From assembly GCA_017979445.1 (NCBI GenBank), contig CM030704.1, forward strand, positions 17,405,658 to 17,469,657: a DNA stretch of 64,000 bases, read 5' to 3'. This document shows positions 53,401 through 64,000 of this stretch, in pieces; the stretch's first letter is position 1, and each line of letters begins with the position of its first letter. The notes under the pieces were generated by a model that had not been told where the DNA came from, did no database searches, and saw nothing but the letters and a program-made list of their open reading frames with translations. The DNA is from Akebia trifoliata. Taxonomy: Eukaryota; Streptophyta; Magnoliopsida; Ranunculales; Lardizabalaceae. The translations under genes and the position numbers were made by a program.

Positions 53401-54311
53401 TTGCAAGTCGACTCGCTGATTTTTGGGACATTGAAAATTTGAATCGATTTTATTTTAAAATTAGGCACGTGGGTTAAATCACCGATTTAATACACGTAGC
53501 GATTCCAAAAAATTAGGATTCTTTTGGTTAACAAATTGCGAGTTGACTCGCTGATTTTGGGGACATTGAGAATTTGAATCGAATTTTTTAAAAAATAGGC
53601 ACGTGGGTTAAATCACCGATTTAGTACATGTGACGATTCAAAAAAAATTATGATATAACAAATTGCGAGTCGACTCGCTGATTTTTGGGACATTGAAAAT
53701 TTGAATCGATTTTATTTTAAAATTAAGTACGTGGTTAACTCACCGATTTAATACACGTGGCAACTCAAAATTTACGAGTTAACCCACTGAATTTAATACA
53801 CGTGACGACTCAGAAATCAAATTTCTTTGATAAATATCATCAATGAACCAATTCATTAATTTCATGTACGTGGCATTGAAAATCAATTTTCTATTATTCA
53901 AAGTATGATCGAATTGATCCATTAATTTTTGGTGTCATGTATGCCTCATTAAATCATGTAATTATTTTAACCGTAGGATTTGTTTAGTAAATTCGATGCA
54001 ATTTGATGATGATTGGACCCTAGTTTGACTTTTAGTCTTTGATTGTTGACCGTAGGATATTTTTGGATTGCAGTAGAGACTGATCATTTTGATCAGGCGG
54101 GTTCGGTGCCTAACACCTTCTGAAATCCGTAACCTGACCCCTTACCCATCTCTCTGATCCACGGACCGACCCATATCCATTTGGAGTTAATTTTGGTTCC
54201 TAGACCTAAACTAGGTAGCGACTCCTTATTCTTTTAAAAATCCCCGAGATGCGTAGATCGGACCCCTAATCCGCTATTTAGTGGACGACCGCGGGGGTCG
54301 AGGCGATTTCA
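50463..54311 (+). repeat. LTR of family C (3.8 kb)
   Basis: Starts TGTAGACACCCCATTATTGC after a polypurine tract and ends GGTCGAGGCGATTTCA. Related to the family-A LTR at its start (the cgttacgcta-gaaaaat block) and near its end (GGTGCCTAACACCTTCTG at about 54106, cctagacctaaactaggtagcgactcc), but different between. It includes a repeated unit (gtacctc-attgcactcagaatgtgatttcgagtctaacgagacc at about 50865 and 51010), a long AAATTAAA-rich stretch (51180-51640), CT-rich sequence (51780-52520) and a triplicated block at 53394. No partner C LTR in direct orientation. Confidence 0.82.
53394..53768 (+). repeat. Three tandem ~130-bp units in LTR C
   Basis: Units start at about 53394, 53529 and 53656. 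Each opens with TAACAAATTGCRAGTYGACT, contains gctgattttKgggacattga and ends in aatcaccgattta-tac-cgtg. The first words hold the palindrome cgagtcgactcg. Period 127-135 bp; units are about 90% alike by eye. Confidence 0.88.
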
Positions 54312-54842
54312 ACAGGATTGTTTAAGTTCTTTAGCCTGAGAAGCGTGGCTACAATAAGTTCGAGTCTGATAAACGAGACTCAAAATTTTCGAACTTTAAA
54401 AAAGAATTTCAAGTAAGATTTAACGAAGTTCCTACATTGTTATGACTCTAATTACCTCATTGTTCAACCTTGCCAGGTTTGCTTTCGTTGCATAAGCACA
54501 TTTCAATTTTGAATCATTATTGTCAATGAGAGAAGATCTCTAGGACCTGACACATTTTTACTCAATTTTACACAGTACATACACTCACACTTGTACTTTT
54601 TAGTCAAGGAGAATTCTTTAAAATTCAAGGATCTGACACTATCAATGAGAGTTCTCACTCAATGACCTGACAACCTTTTAGTTCGGGGAGAGTTTTACGC
54701 TCAAGGATCCGAACACCCTGACGAATTGCTAAATCAGGCTACAAAATTAACTGTCACTAGCTTTGGCATTCAGATATCGCACTATCTATCAAAATAGATT
54801 TGCTATCTAGTTTGCTTCAACCCTCTGCTAAAAAGGGACATC
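54312..54842 (+). other. Second 3' internal end and polypurine tract
   Basis: Noncoding sequence whose last 300 bp match 50160-50462. It ends in the polypurine tract AAAAAGGGACA (54830-54840), directly before the A-family 3' LTR. Contains several short repeats of tcaa-gatctgacac. Confidence 0.75.
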
Positions 54843-56481
54843 TGTAGACACCCCATTTTTGCACTCGCCTGATTAATTAACTCGTCAACCTGATCGTAAC
54901 GATTCCCAATGATGGATGTTTATTCCAATACTTTATTTTGTTACCAGATATGTTTCAGAAATCCGGATGAGGTATCTCGAATTGACAAAATCTTAGAAAC
55001 TCCGTTACGCTAGGAAAAATGACCCAAAAAGCTTAGAAATTATCATTTTTCAGACAAAAAGAAGCTTCACGATAAAAATCACTAAAAAATAATCAAATTA
55101 TCAAAATACCCTAACCTTAAAATATCCTTAGAGCCTACGTTACGCTTAGGAAATCCATTCAAACACATAAAATAGCAAATCGAAACCAAATAAATCATTT
55201 CACCAATTTTCACAAAATTTGATAAAATTACGAAAATGCCCCTCATAAAATCAACATCATTTCACACACAAAAATTCATAAATAACATAAACTAATATTC
55301 CCATTGAATTCCTTATGAAAAACCGATTCTAAAACATCCTAGAACATTAAAAACCGACTTGAAATGCGAAAAGTCCTCTCCGAGGGTAAAACGCTAATTT
55401 CACAATTTTCATAATTAAAAATTTTCGAAATTAATAAATAAAATATTAAATGATTAAAGTGAAACATTAATAAAATTAATTTAAAATTTTGAACCAAAAA
55501 AATCAATCAATTAGGTTATTAGGCAAAATTGTTGAGGGTTGCCAAGATATTTATTCAAGAACCCCTCCATTTGGGGGTTTTCTAAAAAATTAAATTCAAT
55601 CAAGCAAGACTAAAGTCAAGGTATTAAAGTCAATCAAGTAAGACTAAAGTCAAAATTAAAGTCGATTAAGTAAGACTTAAGTCAAGATATTAAAGTCAAT
55701 CAATTAAGACTAAAGTCAAAATCTTAAAGTCAACCAAATAAGACCAAAAGTCAAAATCCTAATAGAGTTCTAATTAAATAATAACTCTATTTAATAGAAT
55801 TCTAACTAAAATATAACTCTACCTAAAACAATTCTAATTAAAATACAATTCTACCTAAAACAGTTCTAACTAAAATACAACTCTAACTAAAAGAATTCTA
55901 ATTAAACACTAATTCTATCTAAATCAACCCTTAAAAAAAATCTATAAATAGGATTCCTCACACCCTATTTTCGTATCCAAGAAAAAATCCTAAGAAAAGT
56001 AAGTCAAAAAGTTTCCCTAGCTTCCCATAAATCCTAATTTTGAAGTCCCAACTCCTTACATAACACCCATATCTAAGAAAGAGATACCTTGCCTCGGAGA
56101 TCAGAAATCAGATCCAGAGATAGAACGAAGTAAGGAATACTGTACAAGGAGTTACTCTATCAGATCTGAGGGAACAAGATCGTTGTCTTCAGGAAGGTAT
56201 ACAAATTTCTTATTTATTATTATTATTATTACTTAGGTCTTTTAGCAATGTAATTTATTTGGGAATTAGTAGAGACCGGCGTTTGCCGGGCGGGGTTGGT
56301 GCCTAACACCTTCCAACCCCGTAATTTGATCATCGAACTCAGTTATTTTTTAAGTAGATTAGTTGCTTTTATCTGTTTAGAGTCGATATTCGGTTCTTAG
56401 ACCGTAATAACTAGGTGGCGACTCCCAAACCTCAAGGGTCAAAAGCAGATCCGTGCACCCCACGGATCGAGGGCGCTTTCA
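54843..56481 (+). repeat. A#2 3' LTR
   Basis: Complete ends TGTAGACACCCC...GGCGCTTTCA, about 1.64 kb. TATA box TATAAATA at 55943-55950. Matches 40641-42353 with scattered substitutions. An ~80-bp deletion near 56068 removes the aaacacctagaagccc stretch. Confidence 0.92.
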
Positions 56482-56528
56482 ACGGTATATCAAATCAAGT
56501 CACCACGTACCGTCTAATTGAGTACGCT
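56482..56528 (+). other. Return of A#1 leader sequence
   Basis: acggtatatcaaatcaagtcaccacgta matches 44906-44933 of the A#2 leader. This is what one expects if A#2 inserted into the A#1 leader: left flank equals 44290-44610, right flank resumes near 44906. Confidence 0.65.
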
Positions 56529-57592
56529 TGAAATCACATCGACTAGTTTTCCACTAAATAGTGAATAGGGATCAGATTGGTAAATTGAAGATTTTCTAAA
56601 AACTAGGAGTCGCCACCTAGTTTAGGTCTATGAACCATAGATAACTCCAAAATGGATCGACTTAGTCCACAAGTAAGAAAAATGGGTAAGGGTTCAGATT
56701 ATAGGTTTCAGAAGGGATTAGGTATCGAACCCACCTGATCAAGATGATTTGTCTCTAATATGATCTAAAACTATCCTACAATTTACAGATAAAGAATAAA
56801 GTTAAGGTAAGGTCTATCAATTTATATTGAATGTGCTAAGCGAATCATACGGCTAAAATTCTCTCAAATATTTACATGATTCATCAAATTTCGTAAAAAA
56901 ATGAAAATTTTTGATAAAACCTTGATTCTAGTTCATGCTTCAAAGCTCATATGGCAATGCTTCAATTAACATACGTAAATATTTTCTGAATTAATTAAAA
57001 TAGAAATTTATCAAAATTTTCTAAGTTAAAAAATTGTGAATACAAAATTTCTAATTTGGCAATGTATGGAGTTTCTAAACTAGAGATTTAAAATTTCCTA
57101 AATTAGAAGTTTATGAATATATGATGAGCTCCCAAATTGGAAACTTGAAAAAATAAACCTCCTAAAATAGAAAATTTCAAATATAACGAGTCCCAAATTA
57201 GAAATTTATAAAAATGATTTTTCAAAATAGAAAATTATGAATATTAGATTTCTCAAATTAACAATTTATAAATATTAATTTTTCAGAATAGAAAATTATG
57301 ATTTTAGGAAAGTCATCAAATTAATGAACAAATTGAATTTACATGAATCTCTTAAATTGGCAAACTATATTTTTTGCAAAACTTATATTTTCTCTTGTGA
57401 ATTCTTCGAATTCCACATAGTGATTGATAAGACTTACGTGGCACAAAAAATTAGTGAATTGTTTCTGTCACATTTTGAAAAGTATGAAATCAATTTTTAA
57501 TGTCACGTACACACAAATCAGTGAGTTAACTCACGCCTATTTTATTTAAAATCCTTATGCACACAAAAATCAGTGAGTTGACTCACGCCTAT
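56529..57592 (-). repeat. Inverted partial LTR of family C
   Basis: The reverse complement reads ...GGTTCGATACCTAATCCCTTCTG..., CCTAGTTT-agGTGGCGACTCC and GATTTCA, matching the last ~540 bp of LTR C. Its outer part (about 56820-57420) is extended by degenerate repeats of caaattagaaatttataaa / caaaatagaaaattatgaat. It is cut at 57592 by element D; the remainder should lie beyond the window. Confidence 0.78.
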
Positions 57593-58822
57593 TGATGAGT
57601 GTCTCCAAACACTCAATCATACGCATATTTTTCGGATATTTATCTTGATTTTTGTACCTATTTCTCTATATTAAGATAATAATCATGATAAGCCTCAAAC
57701 CACCACGTTGCATGTTAATTAGGCTTAATTATATATAAATAAATTCATTTACTAGATAAATCTAATTACGTGTGTTTCTTGTGCAGAAAATCAATAATTT
57801 GGAATCAAAATCTCAAGGCAAAAGTATTTGGGCCCACTTTGGAATGCCTTAACACTTTGGAATGTCCTAATCCTTTGGAATGTCCTAATCCTTAACTCAT
57901 ATTCTCCTCTTTTATCTTTTTGTGTAAAGAAAAGTGGAGGCTACTTTTAGACTCTTCTACACACATTTTTCTCTATAAATAGAGTCTTCATTTCTAGAGA
58001 AAGTCCCATCTTGGTTCTCTTATCCAAGACTCCTTTAATCTAAGGCTCTTAGCCTATTCTCTTATTTTTTGTATTTTCATTTTCTAGTTATTTTCTTTTG
58101 GCTAAATAGTCATGTAAGAAGTAGAAGAAGAAGAAGTTGTAATTTTCTCCATGAAATGAAGAAAAGTTCTTTCATCTTTTATCTTCCCTCTCTAGCAATG
58201 ACATTAGGCTAAGTTCCCCTCCATTAGAGAGTGGAAAAGCCCAGAGCAAGTTCTTATGTTATTTCTAATTTCATGCCTTTCTTTTATTTAAAATGCTTAT
58301 GAATTCTCTTTAAGTTTCTTGCACCTTTTATTCTTAATATAGATACTTTATGCTTAGATTAGATCAAGATAAAGTATGCTTAAACTAGATAATTGATAGT
58401 AGGAAATTTTCAAAGAATTCTACTTTATTTATGTTCTCTAATTTCATTTTATTTGCAAAACTTTCCGATCTAAGGAGCTAACACCAAGTCCTTACGATTG
58501 AGTTATAAAAAGGCTAGAAACTAGGAATTGCTCATCAAAATGTTCTAGGTAGATCCACCTCCAATGAAGTTTTAATTTCATAAGTTTACTTGCTTTTAAT
58601 TTGATTTACTTTAGTTTATTTTCTAGTAATTTTACATCTTCTTATAAGTTCAAAAATACAAAGAAAAATAGTTTTAATTCTTTTTAGTTAATTTGAATTT
58701 TATCCTCTCAGCTTAATTCTATTCTTCCTTTCTTTTGGGTTCGATCCTCTACTTGCCCCACAAGTAAGGTAAAAGTAAAATTAATATTAACTCCGGTGAG
58801 AAGAACAACGATAGTCTCATCA
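57593..58822 (+). repeat. Element D 5' LTR
   Basis: 1230 bp, TGATGAGTGTCTCC...GTCTCATCA. TATA-like CTATAAATAGAG at about 57973. Contains aaagtattt/ggaatgtcctaatcctt direct repeats (57840-57895). Confidence 0.92.
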
Positions 58823-58828
58823 GAATTT

Positions 58829-58846
58829 TGGCGCCGCTGGCGGGGA
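58829..58846 (+). promoter_or_regulatory. Element D primer binding site
   Basis: TGGCGCCGCTGGCGGGGA, six bases after the LTR. This is the tRNA-Asp-type site characteristic of Athila-group elements. Confidence 0.85.
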
Positions 58847-59988
58847 AAGGTAAAGGTAGAAATTCATTTCTTTCATTTTTATTTTATTTTATTTTTTATT
58901 TTGATTTCTTTCTATAAGTTCAAGTGTTCTTGAGGTTTTAAGAGAGAAGAAAGAAGAAAAAAACATTGAAAAAAAAAAGTCATTCCCGTTTTCTTTTTCA
59001 CCCTTGACAGCAGAACTTAAACTGACTGTAACTTTCTACTCCGATCTCCGATTATCTATTAGTGTATATCGATTTGGGGTAAAACAAAATTTTCTATAAA
59101 TGTGACAAAGTCAGCAAGATTGTGGTAAGTCAGATTCTGTTTTTGAGTCCCTTTACTATCATTTCTACTAACATTTCTGTTTTACTTCTTGTAGGTGAAC
59201 ATTTTTTTTCTTCTTTTCTTTCAATTTCCTTTAATCTTTAGTTAGATTTATTTTTTTTTGTTTTAGAAACACTTGTATAAGATTCTTTGTAATTTTTTTT
59301 AATTATCCAAGAAGGCTTGGATTGTAATAGACTAAGGAAGGACGACGGGTGGACAATACCGTCACAGCTCCTTAGGTTCGCACACTAAAATTGGAGTTGG
59401 TGGCCTAAGTCGACTCAAACCGTCTTCACCCCGTCTAGCACGGGAGGTAATCTTGAAATACCCATGCCTCTTTTTGCTAGTGGGTTACTCCTTACCTTTG
59501 TATGTTAATTTTCCAATTTGCACACACTTGGAATAGTTAATTAAGTATTAAAGAGCACCCCTCTCCTAGGGATGACATGATAAGATAAGGATTGGAAGTC
59601 ATTACCAATTCCTTGCTCTAATTAGGATAATCAACTCACTAGTCATCCAATCAAATTAATTAAAATCAATTAGACTTGACTATAGGGCCCACGAGCTCAA
59701 TAGGAGAAATTCTGCTTCAAGTTGTGCCAATTGCGCTTCTTGGCCATCTTTTGTATCTAGTAAGATCTTTCCCTTTGAGTGGATAGACTCAGTCTATTCA
59801 AGAAAGGAAGGTATTTAAGCATGCCCTTGCTTATGCATTGTGCGCCTCCTCTGATCTGGAAATCCGAATGATTCAAACTTGACTTCATAGAATCGAGTTG
59901 AAAGGCTAGTTGCGCTATTTCTACCCAGTTAGGAGCTGTCTAGCTTTAGGCAACCTATCTAGGTCCAGTCTTTTATTTTTGTGATTAT
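58847..59988 (+). other. Element D leader
   Basis: Noncoding; T-rich runs near 59200-59300, then a unique stretch (59330-59990) without frames or recognised similarity. Confidence 0.5.
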
Positions 59989-61275
59989 TTGATCGACTGT
60001 GTGATTTACATTGTCATGGAGTTTAGTAGAGAATCTTGGGTCCCATGCGTCCTATGTGATAATTATGGTCATCCTCCCGAGAGTTGTCCGAGTCTACCCA
60101 TGTTTCGTGCTACGCAAGCGAATATGCATCATTTTCAAAATTCTTATTGGATGCCGACACCTAGTTCGTTCGACCAACCATACCACATAGATAATTGGTT
60201 TCCCTCGGATATAATACCGTGTCAGAACGAATTCACTCAAAGTAGTCATTTTGGTAACCATGAAGATTTTTATATGCACGACACCTAGATGATGAAGCCA
60301 ATAATAATTCTCCAACAATCCTATGGTTCTCAACATTTCTCCGAATATAGAGCTGTAGAGCCAGAGTCAACATTCAATGACTCATTTTTGTCTTCTCATC
60401 CAATTTCATCATTAGAGTCCTTGATGAATGAGTTGTTAAATAAACAACAACAATTCATCCAACAACAATAGTTCATCCAATAACAACAGCTCCATCAACA
60501 ACAATAGGAGATAGGTCAAGCCTTAGCCAACATAGGAACTCAATTGAGTCACCTAGCGCTATCTTTAGAACAAGGAAATTTTGATAAATTCGAAAATGAG
60601 GATATCTCCATCCCAGAAAATCCACCATTCTTTCAAAATAACCTTAGTGACCAGTTTTACTCTTTTGAAGATTTCGATGATTTTCCATCAATAATTGATA
60701 ATCCCTTTTCAATTGAAGTTCAAATTCAAACCAATGAAATTACAATTCCAACCGAAACAATGATGGAAGTCCAACTAGGTCAACTTATTGTGCCCTTAGA
60801 AGAAAGAAAGAATGGTCAATTTCCAAATAAGATAACCCTTGAGAACCAACTAATGTTTCAAATTTCCAATGAGTTAACCAATTGTATAAATTTGGCTAAG
60901 GAAATTGATCCACCATCAGAGGAAACTATTGTTCAGAAAGAACCAAAGATGAACTCTAAATTATTAGTCATACCAATTTCGATCATTATCGATCCTACCT
61001 CGTATCCCATCCAGCCTATCATTTCACAAGATTGTACAGACCCTGCCTGTCTTACAACTTTCATTCTTTTAGAGAATATGATGATTGAAAACTATTTCGA
61101 AAAGATGATGATGCTAAGAATTGAGGATAAACAAGGGATGCTGATCATTTTAAAAAATCATTTCAATGTCCTAACGATGGTAAAAATCTGTATGTCTATC
61201 ATTTGGGGTGGGAAGTCAATTGTCGTATCCGTAAAATTAGATGCTAGAAAAATACCTTGGCTTCAAACCTTTTGA
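59989..61275 (+). pseudogene. Element D gag-like remnant
   Basis: One frame with four or five TAG stops. It opens near a CCHC zinc knuckle, CVLCDNYGHPPESCP, followed by FRATQANMHHFQNSYW and PYHIDNWFP. A Gln-rich stretch (NELLNKQQQFIQQQ, then stops among further Gln) leads to ALANIGTQLSHLALSLEQ, the heptad-like segment that follows the knuckle in Athila gag. An acidic region follows (IPENPPFFQNNLSDQFYSFE) and a tail with no recognised domain. The capsid domain that should precede the knuckle is absent. The stops lie in the Gln-rich part where CAG/CAA would be expected. Confidence 0.75.
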
Positions 61276-61440
61276 TAGGTCCGGCTGAAGACGTTAAATT
61301 TAGCGTTGCTTGGGAGGCAACTCATGTGTTTTTGTTTTAATAAGTAGTATACTTAGGAAACAAACTTTCTTAAAAAAAAAAAAAAAAAAAAACAGTCAAT
61401 CCTTCAAGGAAAGATTGGTCTTTGAGATTGAGTGATTCAC
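61276..61440 (+). other. Internal junction with repeated 3' motif and A-run
   Basis: gaagacgttaaatttagcgttgcttGGGAGGCA (about 61288) matches a later copy at 61964 (aaagacgttaaacttagcgcttctGGGAGGCA). A run of about 20 A lies at 61374-61393. Confidence 0.6.
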
Positions 61441-61949
61441 TTTGAGCCTATAGGACTGCATTCAAGACACCCATAGGGATATCTCCCTACCGGTTAGTTT
61501 TTGGCAAGGCCTGCCATCTCCCTGTAAAACTAGAACATCATGCATATTAGGCGATCAAGCGTCTCAACTTTGATTTTGATAAAGTCGGAAAGCGAAAGTT
61601 ACAACTAGACGAGTTAGAAGAGATTAGAAATGACTCGTATGATTATGCCAAAAAGTACAAAGAGCGTACCAAATTCTTTCATGATAGGCATATTCTTAGG
61701 AAGAATTTCATTCCTAATCAAAGAGTTTTGTTGTATGATAACAGACTCTACCTTTTTCTAGGAAAACTTAAGTGTCGATGGACTGGCCCATATATTATCC
61801 AAACAGTCTACCCCTATGGTGTTGTTGAAGTCCTTAATCCTAAGGACGGATCCACTTTCAAAGTGAATGGTCAACGTCTCAAATCGTTTCTCGAGTATGT
61901 TCCGCAGGAGGAAGTTCTTTTTCTCGATGATCCTGTCTATCAAAATTAA
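61441..61949 (+). pseudogene. Element D integrase C-terminus
   Basis: Reads [20 protein letters not shown] then KLEHHAY, a stop where the family has Trp, AIKRLNFDFDKVGKRKLQLD, ELEEIRNDSYDYAKKYKERT, KFFHDRHI, RVLLYDNRLYLFLGKLKCRW, then TGPYIIQTVYPYGVVEVLNP and LKSFLEYVPQ, ending at 61949. This is the region after the DDE core in Athila/Ty3 integrases. The zinc finger and catalytic core are missing upstream. The final 74 codons are open. Confidence 0.88.
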
Positions 61950-63240
61950 CTATGTTTTCGTCTAGTTAAAGACGTTAAACTTAGCGCTTCTGGGAGGCAT
62001 TCCATGCACTTCAAGGGACATTGTGTTAAATATCAACAGGAGTATAGGGTCTTTTTCAGGTGCTATCTAACCCACTTCATTTCATTTTGTCAATTTCAAT
62101 TTTACTTTTGCATGTATATGTTGAAATATTGAGGACAATATAATGTTTAAGTTTGGGGGTGTATGGGTCGGATTTTCACTTATTATTTTCTTCTTTTATA
62201 TAAAAAAAAAATTAAAAAATATTTGGTTGGCAACTTTGTTGTATTTTTGTCAAAGTCTTAGCTTGTATCTTTTAAACACTTAGTAAAAATATTTAACCAG
62301 TCTTTCATTGGAAGCTATGATCTGGAGTCCCCATTGGTGTTTCTCTTAGGCAAAAATTAGAGCAAAGTTATCTTTTGGTTTATAGTCACTTCTAATAAGG
62401 TTACTAAGAGTCTAGATTGTATTAAGAGAGCTTGTTACCTTCTTTTTAGCTAGAGTTTAAGGAAAAATTAGGTTTGATGAACTTTGACTTCCTTGTTCAA
62501 TTGGTTGGCTGATTAGAAGAAAAATAGAACTGGATTGTATAAACCTTGTATAGCAACCATTGAATTAGACTGGGTACCTTGAAAATGGCTGCCTACTTTT
62601 CTAAGAAAAAAAGTGAAGAAGTAATAGAAAAAAATGAGAGACTTTTCAAAAAAAAAAAAGTCAAAGATCCATAAGTTTATGTAAAATTTTAGTAGGGTGA
62701 AAGTCATTAAGTGTAAAAATGTGAGTATATTAGAATATCATAGATAAAGCCCCTTAAAGGTATTAAAGTGAATATCCACACTTCTCACTACCCCAGACAG
62801 GATGCTAAGTTTAGAATTAAACCTAAGTTACTCCAGTTATTCTTGAGTAGTTAGAAGGTTGAAACTCATTTTAGGAAATCGAATCTCTTAAATTTCTGAG
62901 TCAGAATCACTATCGCTCAAAAGTCAATTTAAGTCTAAGTTTTATCGTAGAGAAATAAGGGTTGGGACTCTATACCAAGCAGTACTTCTAATTGATTGAC
63001 AAAACCAAAAAAAAAAAGACTTGTGCTTTTCAATATAAGTTTTGATTTTGACTATTTTTACTTCAAAGTTATTTTCAAATTTTGTAGGTATATTTTCTGC
63101 AAACCCTCACGAGTCAAACTCGTCCACTAGGGGTAACCTAGAGGTTTAAGGGCTTGCTGCATTCGCTAAATGCAGTCGAGGTGCCTGCGAAAGTGACAGT
63201 TTTATTTTCTAGGGACTAGAAAAAGGTAAGTTTGGAGGTG
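61950..63240 (+). other. Element D 3' untranslated region and polypurine tract
   Basis: Noncoding. Has a second GGGAGGCATTCCATGCA motif (61990), the purine tract AAGTTTGGGGGTG (62149-62161) preceded by ttgaggacaatataatg, which is typical of Athila-group 3' regions, and the actual primer next to the LTR, AAGTTTGGAGGTG (63228-63240). No genes. Confidence 0.7.
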
Positions 63241-64000
63241 TGATGAGTGTCTCCAAACACTTAATTATACGCACATTTTCAGAATATTTATCTTGATTTT
63301 TGTACCTATTTCTCTATATTAAGATAATAATCATGATAAGCCTCAAACCACCACGTTGCATGTTAATTAGGCTTAATTATATATAAATAAATTCATTTAC
63401 TAGATAAATCTAATTACGTGTGTTTCTTGTGCAGAAAATCAATAATTTGGAATCAAAATCTCAAGGCAAAAGTATTTGGGCCCACTTTGGAATGCCTTAA
63501 CACTTTGGAATGTCCTAATCCTTTGGAATGTCCTAATCCTTAACTCATATTCTCCTCTTTTATCTTTTTGTGTAAAGAAAAGTGGAGGCTACTTTTAGAC
63601 TCTTCTACACACATTTTTCTCTATAAATAGAGTCTTCATTTCTAGAGAAAGGCCCATCTTGGTTCTCTTATCCAAGACTCCTTTAATCTAAGGCTCTTAG
63701 CCTATTCTCTTATTTTTTGTATTTTCATTTTCTAGTTATTTTCTTTTGGCTAAATAGTCATGTAAGAAGTAGAAGAAGAAGAAGTTGTAATTTTCTCCAT
63801 GAAATGAAGAAAAGTTCTTTCATCTTTTATCTTCCCTCTCTAGCAATGACATTAGGCTAAGTTCCCCTCCATTAGAGAGTGGAAAAGCCCAGAGCAAGTT
63901 CTTATGTTATTTCTAATTTCATGCCTTTCTTTTATTTAAAATGCTTATGAATTCTCTTTAAGTTTCTTGCACCTTTTATTCTTAATATAGATACTTTATG
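63241..64000 (+). repeat. Element D 3' LTR (cut by window end)
   Basis: First 760 bp, aligning to 57593-58352. Nearly all differences fall in the first 50 bases (e.g. actcaatcat/acttaattat), plus one at aaagtccc/aaaggccc. Confidence 0.92.

Larger units (their letters stand above)
40641..56481 (+). mobile_element. Tat-like element A#2, chimeric and non-autonomous
   Basis: LTRs of family A at 40641-42353 and 54843-56481 bracket a primer site, a 3-kb leader carrying E2F-like sequence, decayed gag, a junction where PR-RT-RNaseH are missing, integrase, two repetitive 3' blocks, a polypurine tract plus an LTR of another family (C, 50463-54311), a second 3' untranslated block and a second polypurine tract. 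The gag motifs and the integrase type (PKASNGHEYILVAIDYFTKW) point to the Tat/Ogre/Retand group. The 5' LTR lacks its first ~20 bases and no target duplication can be checked there. The presence of two 3' ends means either insertion of a 5'-truncated relative or recombination between relatives. Confidence 0.85.
57593..64000 (+). mobile_element. Athila-like non-autonomous element D, 3' LTR truncated by window
   Basis: 5' LTR 57593-58822, tRNA-Asp-type primer site, leader, gag remnant with zinc knuckle, integrase C-terminus, long 3' untranslated region with the Athila-style 'agtttgggggtg' purine tract, and the start of the 3' LTR at 63241. The 760 comparable LTR bases differ at about 7-8 positions (about 1%). 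PR, RT, RNase H and most of IN are missing. A recent insertion of an incomplete element implies help from another element's enzymes. Confidence 0.9.

Noticed and set aside
54312..54842. Target duplication around LTR C (as a solo LTR insertion)
   Set aside because: Flanks GCATC and ACAGG do not match, and a polypurine tract precedes the LTR, so it is a 3' LTR and not a simple solo insertion.
1..64000. tRNA, rRNA, CRISPR arrays, bacterial-type operons or organelle gene insertions
   Set aside because: No cloverleaf-forming or rRNA-like sequence, no spaced identical repeats of CRISPR type and no organelle genes were recognised.

Overview
The window is plant nuclear DNA, almost certainly a eudicot. 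It is AT-rich, carries one intron-split plant gene, and is otherwise packed with Ty1/Copia and Ty3/Gypsy retrotransposons, LINE fragments, MITEs and a probable Helitron end. I see no tRNA, rRNA, CRISPR or bacterial-type genes. Most open frames are pieces of retroelement gag-pol or chance frames in LTRs.

Region 1 (1-25.3 kb) is dominated by one host gene on the minus strand. It encodes a CID-type PABC/poly(A)-binding-protein-interacting protein with a PAM2 motif, a basic segment, RRM1 and the start of RRM2. Exons 1-6 lie at 25192-24899, 24016-23906, 23790-23746, 9565-9493, 9173-9061 and 8902-8843. All splice sites are GT/AG and the frame stays open. The rest of RRM2 is not in the window. Intron 3 is about 14.2 kb and holds two Copia elements, LINE pieces, a foldback element and a probable Helitron end; introns 2, 4 and 5 are 100-320 bp. 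The sequence left of exon 6 is probably another inflated intron. It holds a hAT MITE, a collapsed Gypsy element, a Copia 3' end, a 0.7-kb tandem duplication and a LINE zinc-finger remnant.

Region 2 (27.5-57.6 kb) is a nest of Ty3/Gypsy elements. An old Tat-like element (A#1, LTR from 27563) is interrupted by two independent solo LTRs of a second family (28476-30575 and 31782-33919, each with a perfect 5-bp target duplication) and by a chromovirus with a C-terminal chromodomain (34473-40295). A second Tat-like copy (A#2, 40641-56481) follows. A#2 lacks protease, RT and RNase H but keeps decayed gag and integrase. Its leader carries a spliced-looking copy of a host E2F transcription-factor gene, including 5'UTR, start codon and DNA-binding domain. 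Its 3' half contains a 3.8-kb LTR of a third family (C) behind its own polypurine tract. An inverted partial C LTR follows A#2.

Region 3 (57.6-64 kb) is an Athila-like non-autonomous element (D). Its two LTRs differ at only about 1% of the compared positions, and the 3' LTR runs off the window. It keeps a gag zinc knuckle and the integrase C-terminus, with everything between deleted.

Inferred order: A#1 is oldest; B solo LTRs, the chromovirus and A#2 came later; D is the youngest. The best candidates for something undescribed are the E2F capture by A#2, the mobile-but-gutted A#2 and D families, and the TE-inflated CID intron.
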